This document shows positions 49,755-58,036 of a stretch of 64,000 bases of DNA, piece by piece. Every line of letters begins with the position of its first letter. The stretch's first letter is position 1. The position numbers and the translations under genes are program-made. Source of the DNA: Oscillospiraceae bacterium (GTDB lineage Bacteria; Bacillota; Clostridia; Oscillospirales; Ruminococcaceae). Under the pieces are notes generated by a model. The model was not told where the DNA came from, made no database searches, and was given only the letters and a program-made list of their open reading frames with translations. The stretch is taken from positions 1 through 64,000 of the forward strand of contig JAGASN010000034.1 of assembly GCA_017847875.1 (NCBI GenBank), given 5' to 3'.

Positions 49755-49817
49755 CCTTGTTTTATCCAAAAACTTATTGTATAATGTTGCGGTAATAATA
49801 CCATTTGGAGGCAAAAA

Positions 49818-50393
49818 ATGAGCAAAACTTTTATTGTGGAAACTTCCGCACGCCACGTTCACCTTTCCGAAGCCGACCTCAAAACTCTTTTCGGCGAAGG
49901 ATATGAACTTAAATTCAGAAAAGACCTTTCCCAGCCGGGACAGTTCGCAACCTTTGATAAAGTTGATATTGTCGGCCCGAAGCGCACCCTTTCCGGCGTA
50001 ACAATTCTCGGACCCACCAGAAAACAGACCCAGGTTGAACTTTCTCTTACCGATGCGCGTTCCATCGGAATCACAGCACCCATCCGCGAAAGCGGCGATC
50101 TTACGAATTCCGCACCCTGCAAAGTTGTCGGACCCTGCGGCGAAGTTGAACTTTCCGAAGGCGTTATCATCGCAATGCGCCACATCCATATGCTTCCGGA
50201 AGATGCGGAAAGACTTGGCGTTAAAGACAAACAGATCGTAAGCGTAAAAATCAATTCCCCGGAACGCAAAACAATTTTCGGTGACGTTCTCGTAAGAGTT
50301 ACCCCCACTTCCGCTCTTGCAATGCACATCGATACCGATGAAGCAAACGCAGCCGGAATTTCCGGTCAGGAAGGCGAAATCGTGGAAATCTGA
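49818..50393 (+). CDS. pduL: Phosphate propanoyl/acetyltransferase PduL
   Basis: This 191-residue enzyme interconverts acyl-CoA and acyl phosphate. The zinc-binding histidines are in ARHVHL (about 11-16) and MRHIHM (about 117-122), and GPTRKQTQVE is also characteristic. It lacks an N-terminal microcompartment-targeting extension, and no microcompartment genes are present, so it is probably the cell's phosphotransacetylase for acetate production. Monocistronic. Confidence 0.92.
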   Translation: MSKTFIVETSARHVHLSEADLKTLFGEGYELKFRKDLSQPGQFATFDKVDIVGPKRTLSGVTILGPTRKQTQVELSLTDARSIGITAPIRESGDLTNSAPCKVVGPCGEVELSEGVIIAMRHIHMLPEDAERLGVKDKQIVSVKINSPERKTIFGDVLVRVTPTSALAMHIDTDEANAAGISGQEGEIVEI

Positions 50394-50408
50394 TCCGGTT
50401 AAAACAAA

Positions 50409-50433
50409 AAAAGCCGCCCACGGGCGGCTTTTT
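50409..50433. terminator. Bidirectional terminator
   Basis: An AAGCCGCCC/GGGCGGCTT stem lies between convergent genes. Confidence 0.85.
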
Positions 50434-50434
50434 G

Positions 50435-50968
50435 TTATTTTACAGAATATTCGTTTTTAACGTTTCCGTCAAAATCTTTCCAGATAAATTTTTTGTTTTC
50501 AAAAACCATATATCCGTGGTGGCTGTTTTCCTTGGGAATGGAAACGGAACCCGGGTTCATATAGGCTACCCCGTTTGCTTCCTCAAGTTTCGGAACATGG
50601 GTGTGTCCGGAAAGGACAATAGTTTTGCATTTTACCGGCGGAAAGGGTTTGTGGCCGTGGACGGCGAGCATTTCGACGTCATCCAAGCAGAGATAAGCCT
50701 GCTCGCTGAGCACCGGAAATTCCAGCACCATCTGGTCAACTTCCGTATCGCAGTTTCCGCGGACGCAGATTATATATTCCTTTATGTTGTTGAGCATGGA
50801 GATTACTTCCTTTGGAGCATAACCCTCGGGCAAATCATTCCGGGGACCATGATAGAGGATATCTCCGAGCAGAAGAATCTTATCCGCGTGCTCGTTTTTA
50901 AAAGCTTCTATAAGGCGCTTGCAGTAAAAAGCGCTTCCGTGAATATCGGACGCTATCAAAAGTTTCAT
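50435..50968 (-). CDS. YfcE/MJ0936-type metallophosphoesterase
   Basis: This 177-residue calcineurin-like phosphodiesterase has the motifs ASDIHG (6-11), LLLGDILYHGP, CVRGNCD, VHGHKP and LSGHTHVP. It hydrolyses phosphodiesters in vitro; the natural substrate is unknown. ATG 50968 with an AAAGGAG site was chosen; the frame upstream would run into yigZ. It is in an operon with yigZ. Confidence 0.9.
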   Translation of the reverse strand: MKLLIASDIHGSAFYCKRLIEAFKNEHADKILLLGDILYHGPRNDLPEGYAPKEVISMLNNIKEYIICVRGNCDTEVDQMVLEFPVLSEQAYLCLDDVEMLAVHGHKPFPPVKCKTIVLSGHTHVPKLEEANGVAYMNPGSVSIPKENSHHGYMVFENKKFIWKDFDGNVKNEYSVK

Positions 50969-50984
50969 TAAAATGCTCCTTTTA

Positions 50985-51605
50985 TCACATTTCGTTCCAG
51001 CCCCGGCTGATGATTTCAGTTTTTGCTTTTGCGGAGGTGAGCTCGGTGATATCGTGCTCAAAACCGGAAACATCTTCGGTTTTAAGACGGACAACAATGC
51101 TCACGTCGGCGCCAAAATCGCTTTCTACCACAAAAATCCGGTGCTCATTGATGAAATGTTCGATTTTTCCGTAAAGATTATAGTCACAGGTGACCATTAT
51201 ATCCGCGCTTTCCGCAACGGTTTTTATTCCGCCGGCGGCAACGGCAATTTTTGCGCCTTCGGTATATGCCCGAACAAGACCGCCCACGCCAAGCAAAGTT
51301 CCGCCGAAATAGCGCGTTACAACGCAGCAGACGTCCACAAGTTCGTTTCCGTTAAGAACGTTGAGCATCGGGACTCCGCCGGTGCCCTGGGGTTCACCGT
51401 CATCGGAAGCGCGTTTTATCTGTCCCGCCCGAAGAGAATAGGCATAGACGTTGTGTGTTGCGTCCCGGTGCTTCGTTCGGATTTCGTTTATAAATTCAAT
51501 GGCTTCTTCTTCGGTGGAAACCGGAGCGATATATCCGATGAAGCGGGATTTTTTTTCAACAAATTCGTCGCTTGCCCGCTTTTTTATGGTTTTATATTCG
51601 GCCAA
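50985..51605 (-). CDS. YigZ/IMPACT family protein
   Basis: This 206-residue protein begins EYKTIKKRASDEFVEKKSRF and contains the family signature GEPQGTGGVPMLNVL (about 68-82) and VTRYFGGTLLGVGGLVRAY. Members are small translation- or stress-related proteins of uncertain biochemical role. TTG 51605 has AAAGGAG 10 nt upstream. It precedes the phosphodiesterase gene. Confidence 0.9.
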   Translation of the reverse strand: MAEYKTIKKRASDEFVEKKSRFIGYIAPVSTEEEAIEFINEIRTKHRDATHNVYAYSLRAGQIKRASDDGEPQGTGGVPMLNVLNGNELVDVCCVVTRYFGGTLLGVGGLVRAYTEGAKIAVAAGGIKTVAESADIMVTCDYNLYGKIEHFINEHRIFVVESDFGADVSIVVRLKTEDVSGFEHDITELTSAKAKTEIISRGWNEM

Positions 51606-51640
51606 AAAGTTCCCGCTCCTTTCTTTAAAAACGGATAGAA

Positions 51641-51666
51641 AAAAAGCCCGGAATAATCCGGGCTTG
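51641..51666 (-). terminator. Terminator after rpmE
   Basis: An AAGCCCGGA/TCCGGGCTT stem follows the rpmE gene on the minus strand. Confidence 0.75.
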
Positions 51667-51678
51667 TTGGTTTTGGAA

Positions 51679-51879
51679 TTATTCCATACCGAAACGTTTT
51701 TTGAATCTGTCAACACGACCGCCGGTATCAACGAGTTTCTGACGACCAGTGTAGAAAGGATGGCATTTGGAGCAAACCTCTACGTGGATGTCTTCTTTGG
51801 TGGAACCGGTTTCCCAAGTTGCGCCGCAAGCGCAGGTAATGGTGGTGGGTTTGTAATTAGGATGAAGACCTTCTTTCAT
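51679..51879 (-). CDS. rpmE: 50S ribosomal protein L31
   Basis: This 66-residue zinc-binding type of L31 ([19 protein letters not shown], then [10 protein letters not shown]) has four cysteines for the zinc ribbon. The C-terminal [10 protein letters not shown] is characteristic. Monocistronic. Confidence 0.96.
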   Translation of the reverse strand: MKEGLHPNYKPTTITCACGATWETGSTKEDIHVEVCSKCHPFYTGRQKLVDTGGRVDRFKKRFGME

Positions 51880-52012
51880 CTATGTCACCTCTTTCTCTAC
51901 AGAGCTTATATTACAAGTCCTTTTTTTACATCAGTATTGATATCATATCACAATCCGGGAAGGATTGCAACAATTTTTTTCGGAAAATTTCTTCCAAACG
52001 GAAATTTTTTTA

Positions 52013-53674
52013 TCAGAAACCAAGAAGTTTTGTAACTTCGGCCTTGATTGCTTCGCCTTCGGCTTTTGCGGATTCAAAATCGGAAGCTTTTACGGAATAA
52101 TAAATCTTGAGTTTGGGTTCGGTGCCGGAAGGACGAACGATGAAGCTTGAACCGCCTTCAAGTGTATATTCGATCATGTTTGCGTCCGGTTTATAGTCTT
52201 TTTCGGCAACAACGGCTTTTCCGCAAACGGTTTTCGGAGATTCCTCGCGGAGATCGCTCATAATTTTCGCAATGCGTTTTGCGCCGTCGGCGCCTTCGCA
52301 ATAGAAGTTATCCTGGAAATCGTGATAATAACCGTATTTTGCCTGGATTTCCGCAAGAGCTTCGCCAAGAGTTTTTCCGCGGAGCTTCCAGAAGTTTGCT
52401 GCTTCGCAGATGAGAAGGGAAGCATCAACGGCGTCTTTATCGCGGACATAGGTTCCGGAAAGATAGCCGCAGCTTTCCTCAAAACCGAAGATGAATCTTT
52501 CGGGCTGTTCAATTTCCTCAAGTTCGGCGATAACTTTTCCGATAAAGCGGAAACCGGTGAAAACGCTTTTCATTTCAATTCCGTGACCGGCGGCAACCGC
52601 ATCCGCAAGTTTTGTGGAAACAAGAGAACGTACCGCAACGGGGTTTTCGGGCATGGTGCCGTTTTCTTCCCTTGCGGAAGCGATGAAATCAAGAAGAAGG
52701 GCGCCGACTTCGTTGCCGGTGAAAAGGCGGAAACCGTCTTTTTCGCGGGAAGCAATTCCGACTCGGTCAGCGTCCGGGTCGGTTGCAAGAACAAGGTCTG
52801 CGTTTGTTTCTTCGGCTTTTTTAAGAGCAAGGGCAAGTGCTTCGCGAAGTTCCGGGTTGGGAAAAGGACAGGTGGGGAAATCGCCGTCGGGTTTTTCCTG
52901 TTCGCGGACCATTTCAATGTTGCCGAAACCGGCAAGGGAAAGGGTGGTTACAACCGGAATTGCGCCGGTTCCGTTAAGAGGAGTATAAACAACGGTAAGG
53001 TCGTTTTTTGCGTGGTTTTCGCGGTCAACGCCTTCCTGAAGAACTCTTGCGTAAAATCTTCTCCAGAAAGAATCCGGAATAAGAATGATTTTCTTTTCCG
53101 CAACGGCGGTTTCAAAATCTGCGGTAACGGCGCCTTTGAGGACGTCGGTTTTGTCGATTACGGCAAGGATTTCTTTGGCAACTTCGGGAGAAATCTGGCA
53201 GCCGTCGGAGCCATAGACTTTGTAACCGTTATATTTTGCCGGGTTATGGCTTGCGGTAACAACGATACCTGCGTCGCAGTATCTTTCGCGTACAGCGTAG
53301 GAAAGCATCGGGGTGGGAGCGGGAGCATCATAGAGCCAGACTTTTATTCCGTTTGCAACAAGAACGCCTGCGGCTTCCTTTGCGAATTTTTCGGAATTGT
53401 GGCGGGTGTCATAAGCAATGGCAACGGAAGCACCTTTTTTATGAGCGTTGAGATATTCCGCAAGTCCCTGGGTTGCCTGGCGGACGGTATAGATGTTCAT
53501 TCTGTTTGTTCCTGCGCCAAGAACGCCGCGAAGTCCGGCGGTGCCGAATTCAAGACTGCGATAAAAACGGTCGAAGATTTCTTCTTCGTTGCCCTCAACT
53601 TTTGCAAGGTCGGAAGCGAGTTCTTCGTCGCGGACAAATTCTTTCCATTCAAGATATTTTTCGTTTTCGGTCAT
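52013..53674 (-). CDS. Phosphoglucomutase/phosphomannomutase
   Basis: This 553-residue alpha-D-phosphohexomutase has the catalytic serine loop TASHNPAKYNGYK (about 140-152), the metal loop DPDADRVG, the sugar-binding GFEESCGYL and the phosphate-binding FIVRPSGTEPKLKIYY near the C-terminus. It interconverts hexose 1- and 6-phosphates for wall and glycogen precursors. ATG 53674 with a GGGAGG site 8 nt upstream was chosen over a slightly earlier start. Confidence 0.94.
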   Translation of the reverse strand: MTENEKYLEWKEFVRDEELASDLAKVEGNEEEIFDRFYRSLEFGTAGLRGVLGAGTNRMNIYTVRQATQGLAEYLNAHKKGASVAIAYDTRHNSEKFAKEAAGVLVANGIKVWLYDAPAPTPMLSYAVRERYCDAGIVVTASHNPAKYNGYKVYGSDGCQISPEVAKEILAVIDKTDVLKGAVTADFETAVAEKKIILIPDSFWRRFYARVLQEGVDRENHAKNDLTVVYTPLNGTGAIPVVTTLSLAGFGNIEMVREQEKPDGDFPTCPFPNPELREALALALKKAEETNADLVLATDPDADRVGIASREKDGFRLFTGNEVGALLLDFIASAREENGTMPENPVAVRSLVSTKLADAVAAGHGIEMKSVFTGFRFIGKVIAELEEIEQPERFIFGFEESCGYLSGTYVRDKDAVDASLLICEAANFWKLRGKTLGEALAEIQAKYGYYHDFQDNFYCEGADGAKRIAKIMSDLREESPKTVCGKAVVAEKDYKPDANMIEYTLEGGSSFIVRPSGTEPKLKIYYSVKASDFESAKAEGEAIKAEVTKLLGF

Positions 53675-53695
53675 TATGTATGCCCTCCCAGACAA

Positions 53696-54319
53696 TCAGC
53701 GGATGAAGTTTGTTACGTCGCGTTTTTCGGGTTCCGGAGCTTTGACTCCGTTTTTCTTTCCGGCTTCGATGCATTTGAGGAAATATGCCATGTTTTTTCC
53801 GAGTATCCTCATGCACTGGATTCCTTCCTTATCTTCCGTAACGTCGGAAGCAACGGCGCCATGGACCATGTTCCAGTAATGGGAAGAAATTATCGGCATT
53901 TCGGCAATGGCCGGATATTTTATAAGCTGGTCATAAGCCGCGGTGGTTCCGCCTCTTCTCGCTACCGTTATAACTGCGGCGGGTTTGTGGCGGAAAGTTT
54001 CGCCGGAGGAGGAATAGAAAACCCTGTCGAGGAAGGAAGTTATTGCGCCGGAAGCGCCGGCATAGTGAACCGGAGTTCCGAAAACAAAACCGTCGGCGTT
54101 TTTTGCCCTTTGAACAAATTCGTTTACGATATCGTTTTTAACGCATTTTCCGTTTCGGGAACAGTATCCGCAGGCAAGACAGCCGGAAATTGCTTCCGTT
54201 CCGAGCCAGACAATCGAAGTTTCGATTCCTTCGTTATTAAGAGCGGTTTCAACTTCGCGCAGAGCGGCATAGGTCGAACCGTTTTTATGGGGACTTCCGT
54301 TAACAAGCAGTACTTTCAT
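53696..54319 (-). CDS. NAD(P)H-dependent FMN reductase / iron-sulfur flavoprotein-like
   Basis: This 207-residue flavodoxin-fold protein has the FMN phosphate loop VNGSPHKNGST (about 6-16), a CLACGYCSRNGKC cysteine motif (about 49-61) of iron-sulfur flavoprotein type, and FGTPVHYAGASG. It probably reduces quinone- or nitro-type substrates. The four cysteines may bind a [4Fe-4S] cluster or, in this spacing, only be related to that family. The ribosome site (AAAGGAG) is about 14 nt from ATG 54319, a rather long gap. It precedes the phosphohexomutase gene. Confidence 0.85.
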   Translation of the reverse strand: MKVLLVNGSPHKNGSTYAALREVETALNNEGIETSIVWLGTEAISGCLACGYCSRNGKCVKNDIVNEFVQRAKNADGFVFGTPVHYAGASGAITSFLDRVFYSSSGETFRHKPAAVITVARRGGTTAAYDQLIKYPAIAEMPIISSHYWNMVHGAVASDVTEDKEGIQCMRILGKNMAYFLKCIEAGKKNGVKAPEPEKRDVTNFIR

Positions 54320-54422
54320 AAAAGCATCGGCACTCCTTTGTGTGAACAAAATTATACAACATAATTATAGACCCAATCTTTGGCAAAAGCAACTTAAAAA
54401 TATCGCAAATTTGTACTAAAAA

Positions 54423-54440
54423 GCACCGTGGAAACGGTGC
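54423..54440 (-). terminator. Terminator of the small XRE gene
   Basis: A GCACCGT/ACGGTGC stem with A-rich left flank. Confidence 0.7.
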
Positions 54441-54446
54441 AAAGTT

Positions 54447-54647
54447 TTAATCTTCTATATATTCAGCAATGTCAGAAAGTTTACATCCAATTATTTTACA
54501 AAGCTGATTTAAAGTGTATGTGCTTATGTTTCCGTTTTTGCGAAGGCGGTCAAGTTGTCCCGTGCTGATATGATAGTCTTTTATCAACGAATATTGGGAA
54601 ATTCCTTTTTCTTTGAGAGTGAGCCAAAGCTTATCAAAAATTATCAT
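54447..54647 (-). CDS. Small XRE/Cro-like repressor
   Basis: This 66-residue protein is a single helix-turn-helix domain (GISQYSLIKDYHISTGQLDRL, split at about 15-35; NGNISTYTLNQLCKIIGCKLSD). It is the type used by mobile elements and toxin-antitoxin-like modules. It is transcribed away from the pair at 54761-55541, with a shared 113-bp control region containing direct and inverted repeats. The base composition is AT-richer than the neighbours. Confidence 0.8.
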   Translation of the reverse strand: MIIFDKLWLTLKEKGISQYSLIKDYHISTGQLDRLRKNGNISTYTLNQLCKIIGCKLSDIAEYIED

Positions 54648-54688
54648 TGTTTCTTCCTCTTTTCAGAATTATAATTCAATAATAAAAT

Positions 54689-54729
54689 ATTGCCCAGCTA
54701 TTGACGATTGCCCATAAAAGGGCTATAAT
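54689..54729 (+). promoter_or_regulatory. Divergent control region with promoter and operator repeats
   Basis: TTGACG (54701-54706), 17-bp spacer and TATAAT (54724-54729) drive the plus-strand pair. ATTGCCCA occurs at 54689-54696 and 54707-54714. GCCC/GGGC arms (54710-54713, 54720-54723) lie inside the spacer. These are probable binding sites for the divergent XRE repressor. Confidence 0.6.
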
Positions 54730-54760
54730 TTATGTGAAATTTATGAAAGAAGGTGAACAC

Positions 54761-54985
54761 ATGGCATTTAAAAAAATTACAGCAATGATACTATTAATTG
54801 TTGGTGCATTTGGTGAAATTTTTTCTCTTTTCACAATAGGTTCGGATATTTCCCATTGGCTTGTAATGGACTATCTTCTTCCTTACAATGAAAGAGAATT
54901 AGTTATGCTTTTTCTTGCTTTTTGTTTTTTGTTAATGACCATAGTTGGTGCAGTTTTGTATTTTGATAAAAACAATGTAAGTTGA
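54761..54985 (+). CDS. Small two-helix membrane protein
   Basis: This 74-residue protein has two hydrophobic helices (about 6-28 and 45-66) and no recognised family. ATG 54761 follows GAAGGTG. It is cotranscribed with the lipoprotein gene 10 bp downstream. AT-rich codons mark it as part of the same islet. Confidence 0.65.
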   Translation: MAFKKITAMILLIVGAFGEIFSLFTIGSDISHWLVMDYLLPYNERELVMLFLAFCFLLMTIVGAVLYFDKNNVS

Positions 54986-54995
54986 AGGAGAAAAC

Positions 54996-55541
54996 ATGAA
55001 AAAGAAAATTTTGATTTTACTTTTTGTACTGGCCTTGCTTTTTGTTTTAGTAGGTTGTAAAAAAGAACCAGATAATGAAAAATACATTCAAAGCGAAAAT
55101 GATATTCGAACAAAATATGAAGAACATTTTGATGCACTTCCAACCAGTTTAAACAACCTTGATTATCTGGACAAAAAAGGAAATATTGTTAAAGAAAGTT
55201 CTCCGGTAGATAACTATGGGAATGAGTACGAATATGGATATTATATTGGAAACAGTCTTTCCCACGATTATTATGCAACATATTATTTAGCTGGAAAGTA
55301 TAATAAATTCTCTGGAGTTTGCATTCTTCCGTATGATTTAAGAACAACGGACTTTGGTTCGTGTTTTGAAATTTATGGTGATTCAAAATTACTTTTTAAA
55401 AGTGATAAAACAAAAGCCGGATGCAAACCACAATATTTTGAAATTGATGTAAATGGAGTAGAGTATCTTACGATTTTTTATCCGGAAGGAAACGGGATAT
55501 CAGCATTAGCGACAATTTGTAATGGTGTTTTTGAAAAATAA
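54996..55541 (+). CDS. Lipoprotein with NPCBM-like domain
   Basis: This 181-residue protein has a lipobox (LVGC, Cys21). Residues about 70-180 resemble the NPCBM/NEW2 carbohydrate-binding fold: YYLAGKYNKFSGVCILP, then FEIYGDSKLLFKSDKTKAG and YFEIDVNGVEYLTIFY. It is therefore likely a surface glycan-binding lipoprotein. It is cotranscribed with the small membrane protein. The codon use (TTA, AGA, ATT) differs from most genes of the window. Confidence 0.7.
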   Translation: MKKKILILLFVLALLFVLVGCKKEPDNEKYIQSENDIRTKYEEHFDALPTSLNNLDYLDKKGNIVKESSPVDNYGNEYEYGYYIGNSLSHDYYATYYLAGKYNKFSGVCILPYDLRTTDFGSCFEIYGDSKLLFKSDKTKAGCKPQYFEIDVNGVEYLTIFYPEGNGISALATICNGVFEK

Positions 55542-55591
55542 AATCCAAACAAAAAGCCCATGTGTAAAACATGGGCTTTTTGTTTGGATTT
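55541..55591 (+). terminator. Terminator with perfect 22-bp stem
   Basis: Arms 55541-55562 and 55570-55591 are fully complementary. The arm shares CCAAACAAAAA with the palindrome at 12573-12620. Confidence 0.8.
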
Positions 55592-55645
55592 TTTATGAAA
55601 ATATATGTTAAAAAGCGTTTAATGAAAATGAATTTTAAAATTGGC

Positions 55646-55675
55646 TTGTATTTACAGCATTAAATGTTATATAAT
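55646..55675 (+). promoter_or_regulatory. Promoter of yifB
   Basis: TTGTAT (55646-55651), 18-bp spacer and TATAAT (55670-55675). Confidence 0.6.
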
Positions 55676-55720
55676 AAATTGATTATATATGTCTTTTGGC
55701 CGGAAAGGAGGAAATTGCGA

Positions 55721-57250
55721 ATGTTCTGCACCTGTACAAGTATGGGACTTCTCGGAATAAACGCATACAAGGTTGCTGTTGAGGTGGACCTTTCCGAATC
55801 CTTTCCAGGTTTTGATATAGTGGGTCTTCCGGACGTTGCGGTAAAAGAATCCCGCGACAGAGTCCGCACCGCGATTATCAACAGCGGTTTTGATTTTCCC
55901 ATCGGAAAAATCGTTGTAAACCTTGCCCCAAGCGATATCAAAAAAGCCGGTTCGCTTTATGACCTTCCGATTCTTATCGGAATTCTTCGGGCGGACGGAC
56001 AGATAGACTGCGATTTCCGCGACTGTGCTTTTATAGGCGAACTTTCTCTTGAAGGAACGATAAAACCCGTTACCGGAATTCTTCCGATGGTTCTTGAAGC
56101 GAAAAAACTCGGGATCGAAAAGATTTTTGTTCCCCAGGGAAACGCGCCGGAAGGAAGCATTGTTGAAGGAATCGAAGTTTATGCGGTCGGCTCCGTCGGG
56201 GAAGTTGTTTCTCACCTCCGTGGAGAAAAAATTCTTGAACCGCTTAAAGCTATGAAATTTTCCGAAAATCCGGTCAATTTTTATGAGGCGGATTTTGAAG
56301 ACGTAAAAGGACAGTATGAGGCAAAACGCGCGCTTGAAATTGCGGCGGCGGGCTTCCATAACATTCTTCTCATCGGTCCTCCCGGAGCGGGAAAAAGCAT
56401 GCTTGCAAAGCGCCTGCCTTCGATCCTTCCGGAAATGACCTTTGAGGAATCCATTGAAACAACAAAAATCCATTCCATCTGCGGAACTTTGCCGGAAGGC
56501 GCCGGACTTGTTAAAAAACGCCCTTTCCGCGCACCGCACCATACAGTTTCTCCTGCCGGTCTGACCGGCGGCGGAACAATTCCCAGGCCGGGAGAAATTT
56601 CCCTTGCCCATAACGGAGTGCTTTTCCTCGATGAACTTCCGGAATATAACCGCACCGCAATGGAAGTTCTCCGCCAGCCTCTTGAGGACGGAACCGTTAC
56701 AATTTCCCGTGCGGCGGGAAGACTTACCTATCCCTGTTCGATAATGCTTGTTGCGGCAATGAATCCCTGTCCCTGCGGATATTACGGACACCCCACCAGA
56801 AAATGCACCTGTTCCGAAGGATCGGTCCAGAGATATCTTTCAAAAGTTTCCGGTCCGCTTCTGGACAGAATTGACCTTCACGTTGAAGTTATGCCCGTTG
56901 AATTTTCCGACCTTAACAACAAGGCAAAATCGGAACCCTCTTCCGCAATCCGCGAAAGAGTCAACGCCGCAAGAAAGATTCAGAACGAGCGCTATAAAGG
57001 CACCGGAATTTCCTGCAACGCTATGCTTACTCCGGCTTTTCTTCATCAGTTCTGCGTTCTTACCGAAGGCGCGCAGAACATGCTCAAAACCGCTTTTGAA
57101 AGAATGGGTCTTTCCGCAAGGGCATATGACAGAATTTTAAAAGTTGCAAGAACCATTGCCGATCTTGACGGCAGTGAGGATATAGACGTTCAGCATATTG
57201 CGGAAGCTCTGCAATACAGAAGCCTTGACAGAAAATATTGGGGGAACTGA
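55721..57250 (+). CDS. YifB/ComM family Mg-chelatase-like AAA+ ATPase
   Basis: This 509-residue protein has an N-terminal Lon-protease-like fold domain (about 1-170), the AAA+ core with Walker A GPPGAGKSM (about 220-228), Walker B LFLDELPE and the conserved zinc/cysteine-rich NPCPCGYYGHPTRKCTC. Relatives act as branch-migration helicases in natural transformation (ComM), but they also occur in non-competent bacteria. ATG 55721 with AAAGGAGG was chosen. It heads a likely operon that continues through the FemAB gene. Confidence 0.92.
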   Translation: MFCTCTSMGLLGINAYKVAVEVDLSESFPGFDIVGLPDVAVKESRDRVRTAIINSGFDFPIGKIVVNLAPSDIKKAGSLYDLPILIGILRADGQIDCDFRDCAFIGELSLEGTIKPVTGILPMVLEAKKLGIEKIFVPQGNAPEGSIVEGIEVYAVGSVGEVVSHLRGEKILEPLKAMKFSENPVNFYEADFEDVKGQYEAKRALEIAAAGFHNILLIGPPGAGKSMLAKRLPSILPEMTFEESIETTKIHSICGTLPEGAGLVKKRPFRAPHHTVSPAGLTGGGTIPRPGEISLAHNGVLFLDELPEYNRTAMEVLRQPLEDGTVTISRAAGRLTYPCSIMLVAAMNPCPCGYYGHPTRKCTCSEGSVQRYLSKVSGPLLDRIDLHVEVMPVEFSDLNNKAKSEPSSAIRERVNAARKIQNERYKGTGISCNAMLTPAFLHQFCVLTEGAQNMLKTAFERMGLSARAYDRILKVARTIADLDGSEDIDVQHIAEALQYRSLDRKYWGN

Positions 57251-57255
57251 TAAAA

Positions 57256-58035
57256 ATGCTTGAAGAAATCATGAAAGCCGCCGGAATCGAAGTTTTCGGC
57301 GTTGCGGATTATAACGAAACCCTTCCCGGAACCGGATTCAAACAGAGAGAAATGTTTGACGGAATCCAGTCCGTAATAGTCTGCCTTATCCCCTGGGATA
57401 CCGGAATGAACGAAGGCAGAAATATGGCAAGATATGCCGTAGGCAGAAACTATCATGACGTCGCGGCGGAACATCTTTCCGTTGCAACCGAAATTCTCCG
57501 CAGAGCTTTTCCGGAAGAAACTTTCAAGTTCTTCGTGGATTCTTCTCCAATTGCGGAAGTAAGAGCCGCGGTTCTTGCGGGTCTGGGCGTTCGCGGAAAG
57601 AACAACCTTCTCATCAGCAAGGAATACGGAACCCGCTGCGCCATCGGCGAAATTGTTACCACCAGAAAATTCGCAAAATCCAAAAAATCCGTCGGAACCT
57701 GCTTCGATTGCGGAAAATGTATCCGCGAATGTCCCGCAGGAGCACTTTCCGAAAAAGGATATGAAAAGGAAAAATGCGTCGCATATATAAACCAGATGAA
57801 AAAGGAACTTACCCCGGAAGATGAGGCTCTCATCAAAAAAGTCGGTTTCATCTGCGGTTGCGATTGCTGCACCGATTGCTGTCCCATGAACCGCCATGCG
57901 GACGGAACAGGACTTAAAGAATTCAAAGAGAGCGCAAAACCGGTTTATACTCCCGGAATGGATCTTTCAGACCGTTCCTATGGCTGGAAGCCGGCAAACG
58001 TTGAGCGTAATTATAAAATAATCACGGAGGATTAA
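57256..58035 (+). CDS. QueG-like epoxyqueuosine reductase family iron-sulfur protein
   Basis: This 259-residue protein has the QueG/DUF1730 core (VDSSPIAEVRAAVLAGLGVRGKNN, split at about 96-119, with GTRCAIGEIVT) and two ferredoxin-like clusters: CFDCGKCIRECP and CGCDCCTDCCP. QueG reduces epoxyqueuosine in tRNA using cobalamin. The protein is shorter than E. coli QueG (about 379) because it lacks the C-terminal HEAT repeats, as in many Firmicutes. ATG 57256 was chosen for its GGGGG site. Confidence 0.85.
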   Translation: MLEEIMKAAGIEVFGVADYNETLPGTGFKQREMFDGIQSVIVCLIPWDTGMNEGRNMARYAVGRNYHDVAAEHLSVATEILRRAFPEETFKFFVDSSPIAEVRAAVLAGLGVRGKNNLLISKEYGTRCAIGEIVTTRKFAKSKKSVGTCFDCGKCIRECPAGALSEKGYEKEKCVAYINQMKKELTPEDEALIKKVGFICGCDCCTDCCPMNRHADGTGLKEFKESAKPVYTPGMDLSDRSYGWKPANVERNYKIITED

Positions 58036-58036
58036 A

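Noticed and set aside
52322..54364. 680-codon open frame on the plus strand
   Set aside because: It is antisense to phosphoglucomutase and the FMN reductase, with Phe/Gly/Cys-rich shadow composition.
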